A DNA stretch of 22,452 nt. Source: a virus. Shown in pieces: positions 21,289-22,452 of this stretch. The stretch covers positions 1-22,452 of the IMG/VR virus record IMGVR_UViG_3300033153_010230. One strand, 5' to 3'. Within the stretch, counting starts at the first letter, position 1; every line of letters begins with the position of its first letter. The notes under the pieces are model-generated. The model was not told the origin of the DNA. It worked only from the letters and a program-made list of their open reading frames with translations, and searched no databases. Position numbers and translations under genes: made by a program.

Positions 21289-21294
21289 TTTCCC
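21238..21294 (-). promoter_or_regulatory. -1 programmed ribosomal frameshift signal
   Basis: On the minus strand the heptamer G GGA AAC (21294-21288) is in the X XXY YYZ register of the G-frame, five bases from... its TAG, which starts three bases after the heptamer (TCT TAG). After a four-base spacer (TCTT), arms AGCTTCTTGGCTTTCTTGG and CTGGGAAGGGCGAGAAGCT (21283-21265 and 21256-21238) form 18 pairs, including G-U pairs, with one mismatch and an eight-base loop. This is the classic slippery-site plus stem-loop design; lambda uses GGGAAAG. Confidence 0.88.
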
Positions 21295-21680
21295 AAATCT
21301 TCTTTGTAGTTATCTTGACTCGATGCATGTTCAACAAGAGTATCGAGAAGATCAGGAAGCTGACAAAAAACCTCAACTGCTTTCTCTTTAGAGAAGGGAG
21401 CGATTTCACCATCAATCTCTATCCCTTCCCAGTCGATGACGCATGAATGAACAAATGATTTACAATAAATAGATCTCTCTTTCTCGTCTGATATTAAGCT
21501 CTTTTCAATTGCTTTTGCATAAGGCTTATGGAATTTGGCCATGGCCTTTTTAACTTCTACTGAATTAGATCCACCGAAACGAGCAATCTTGAAGCGAACA
21601 CCTTCACTTATCTCGAACCAAATTCCTTCGATTTCCATTTTCCGATCTGTCTTAAACGATTTGTCTAGATTAATTTTCAT
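21282..21680 (-). CDS. tail assembly chaperone, G-frame, 132 aa
   Basis: It starts at ATG 21680 behind AAGGAG. The protein opens MKINLDKSFKTDRKMEIEG and has a beta N-terminus (IWFEISEGVRFKIARFGG) followed by helices (VKKAMAKFHKPYAKAIEK) and ends in DLLDTLVEHASSQD. This plan and its place between tail tube and tape measure genes match the lambda gpG/HK97 gp14 chaperone family, which holds the tape measure soluble before tube polymerisation. Most ribosomes should end at TAG 21282-21284; a fraction shift into the T-frame. Confidence 0.85.
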   Translation of the reverse strand: MKINLDKSFKTDRKMEIEGIWFEISEGVRFKIARFGGSNSVEVKKAMAKFHKPYAKAIEKSLISDEKERSIYCKSFVHSCVIDWEGIEIDGEIAPFSKEKAVEVFCQLPDLLDTLVEHASSQDNYKEDLGNS

Positions 21681-21712
21681 ATATGACTCCTTTGATAGTT
21701 GGATTTTAGATC

Positions 21713-21743
21713 AAAAAAAACCCCCCTGTCAAAGACAAGGGGG
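21713..21743 (-). terminator. strong rho-independent terminator after the tail tube gene
   Basis: On the minus strand CCCCCTTGTC (21743-21734) pairs with GACAGGGGGG (21730-21721, including one G-U pair) around a three-base loop and is followed by eight T (21720-21713). It lies between the tail tube stop and the chaperone start, inside what should be one operon, so it probably works as an attenuator giving high tube and low chaperone expression. Confidence 0.88.
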
Positions 21744-21783
21744 CTTCATAGGAGTCATAATCACTAGACGTGGATGGCAGCAA

Positions 21784-22452
21784 TTAGGACCTGAATATTT
21801 TTAGTGCTGGTTCTCCGTTTGCTCCAACTTTAGCAACACCACTCATTGTAATAATAACATCTTGGTTAATTCCGGCACTGGCAGGATCATCAAAACTTAC
21901 TTGAACGGCAGGAATAAAGAATGCATAATATCCATCAGCATTTTTAAGTTGAAAACCAATTGAGAAAGATTCTTGAGATAATTTCTTAGCAAGAGTTCCC
22001 CAGTTATCATCAGAAAGATAAGCAGAAATAGAAACTTCAATCTGTGCAGTTCCTTCGCTGTAATCTTTTGGAGCAGTAAGGCCAATACAAGTTTGTGGAG
22101 TCAGATTATTATTAAGGCTAATATCAACTGACTGAATACAAAAACAAGCTTCTTGAAATATTCCAGTTGCACTTGAAGCAATGAAAGGCATATCGACAGA
22201 TCCATTCATTGACTGAGAAGTAGCAGGATCATTAATCGTTCTTCCATCAGTCATGAAGTCAGCAGAAGCCTCTACTGGTTCATGATCATTTCCAGAGAGA
22301 GAAAAAGAACCTGTTATAATCGCACCGTAAGCAGCACTAAGAGAGAAGCCTGAAGCAATCATGCCTCTATAGTTAATGGCCTTTGTGGTTAGATCAAGAA
22401 AAGCTTTTTCCATTGAGAAGGAAGTTTTAGTTGTTCCAATTGAGATCTCATC
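21784..22452 (-). CDS. major tail (tube) protein, N-terminus beyond the window
   Basis: The frame is open from the right edge: 13 residues (DEISIGTTKTSFS) precede the internal Met at 22413, and this fits the family 'eisiGt...SFs.EKaf.Di' opening, so the Met is not the start. The visible 222 residues include KAINYRGMIASGFSLSAAYG, IITGSFSLSGND, and beta-rich repeats to ALKIFRS, typical of long-tailed phage tube subunits of the Phage_tube_2 kind. These subunits stack as hexamers around the tape measure. A strong terminator follows the gene. Confidence 0.8.
   Translation of the reverse strand, partial: DEISIGTTKTSFSMEKAFLDLTTKAINYRGMIASGFSLSAAYGAIITGSFSLSGNDHEPVEASADFMTDGRTINDPATSQSMNGSVDMPFIASSATGIFQEACFCIQSVDISLNNNLTPQTCIGLTAPKDYSEGTAQIEVSISAYLSDDNWGTLAKKLSQESFSIGFQLKNADGYYAFFIPAVQVSFDDPASAGINQDVIITMSGVAKVGANGEPALKIFRS

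Noticed and set aside
1-22452. tRNA genes, CRISPR arrays, insertion sequences, integrase or attachment site
   Set aside because: I looked for tRNA-like cloverleaf signatures, regular spaced repeats and transposase motifs and saw none; this was by eye, so a covariance-model and profile search would be needed to exclude them.

Overview
This AT-rich window is part of the genome of a tailed phage (or prophage) with a long, non-contractile, lambda-like tail. The evidence is the lambda-type gene order on the minus strand, read right to left: tail tube protein, frameshifting tail chaperone pair, tape measure protein, gpM-like minor tail protein, DUF1833 protein, NlpC/P60 tail-tip hydrolase, and a 1416-residue gpJ-like central tail-tip protein. 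No integrase, repressor, replication, head or terminase gene is visible, so lifestyle cannot be judged. A Gram-negative host is likely because there is a lipoprotein with a lipobox, Sec-type signal peptides, and a possible spanin-like overlapping gene pair. The host species cannot be named from the sequence.

Left block (1-6858, plus strand): about thirty small genes, packed with ATGA or longer overlaps and mostly preceded by strong Shine-Dalgarno sequences. Only a few are recognisable: a MazG-like pyrophosphohydrolase (2448-2711), a calcineurin-like metallophosphoesterase (2832-3425), an NlpC/P60 hydrolase that may be the endolysin (3427-3840), and a helix-turn-helix-like protein (5292-5486). 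The rest are cysteine-rich zinc-ribbon-like miniproteins, single-span membrane miniproteins of 23-62 residues, and short coiled-coil proteins. Two features suggest modular shuffling. Four reading frames between 1409 and 1943 begin with almost the same 18-bp start segment, and two genes (46-282, 635-844) share a C-terminal module of about 100 bp while differing at the N-terminus.

Junction (6859-6990): the plus block and minus block converge. A rho-independent hairpin whose U-tract serves leftward transcripts lies at 6867-6899, and a second 15-bp imperfect inverted repeat lies at 6955-6990.

Middle-left minus block (6960-9285): a lipoprotein gene overlapping the gene upstream of it by 131 bp, a small protein with an IYG/ARxLHH motif, an internal terminator (7633-7659), a conserved-looking 119-residue protein, a one-span membrane protein, and an exported coiled-coil protein.

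Right minus block (9296-22452): three fibre-type genes, one starting with a Sec-like signal sequence, then the tail module described above. Between tail tube and chaperone genes sits a strong terminator (21713-21743) that could attenuate downstream expression. The chaperone pair contains an unusually clear -1 programmed frameshift signal: a GGGAAAC heptamer followed after four bases by a 19-nt-arm stem-loop. The tail tube gene runs off the right edge.

No wholly new defence or mobile system could be demonstrated. The most unusual elements are the Sec-signal-bearing fibre and coiled-coil proteins, the reused gene-start segment, and the set of membrane miniproteins.
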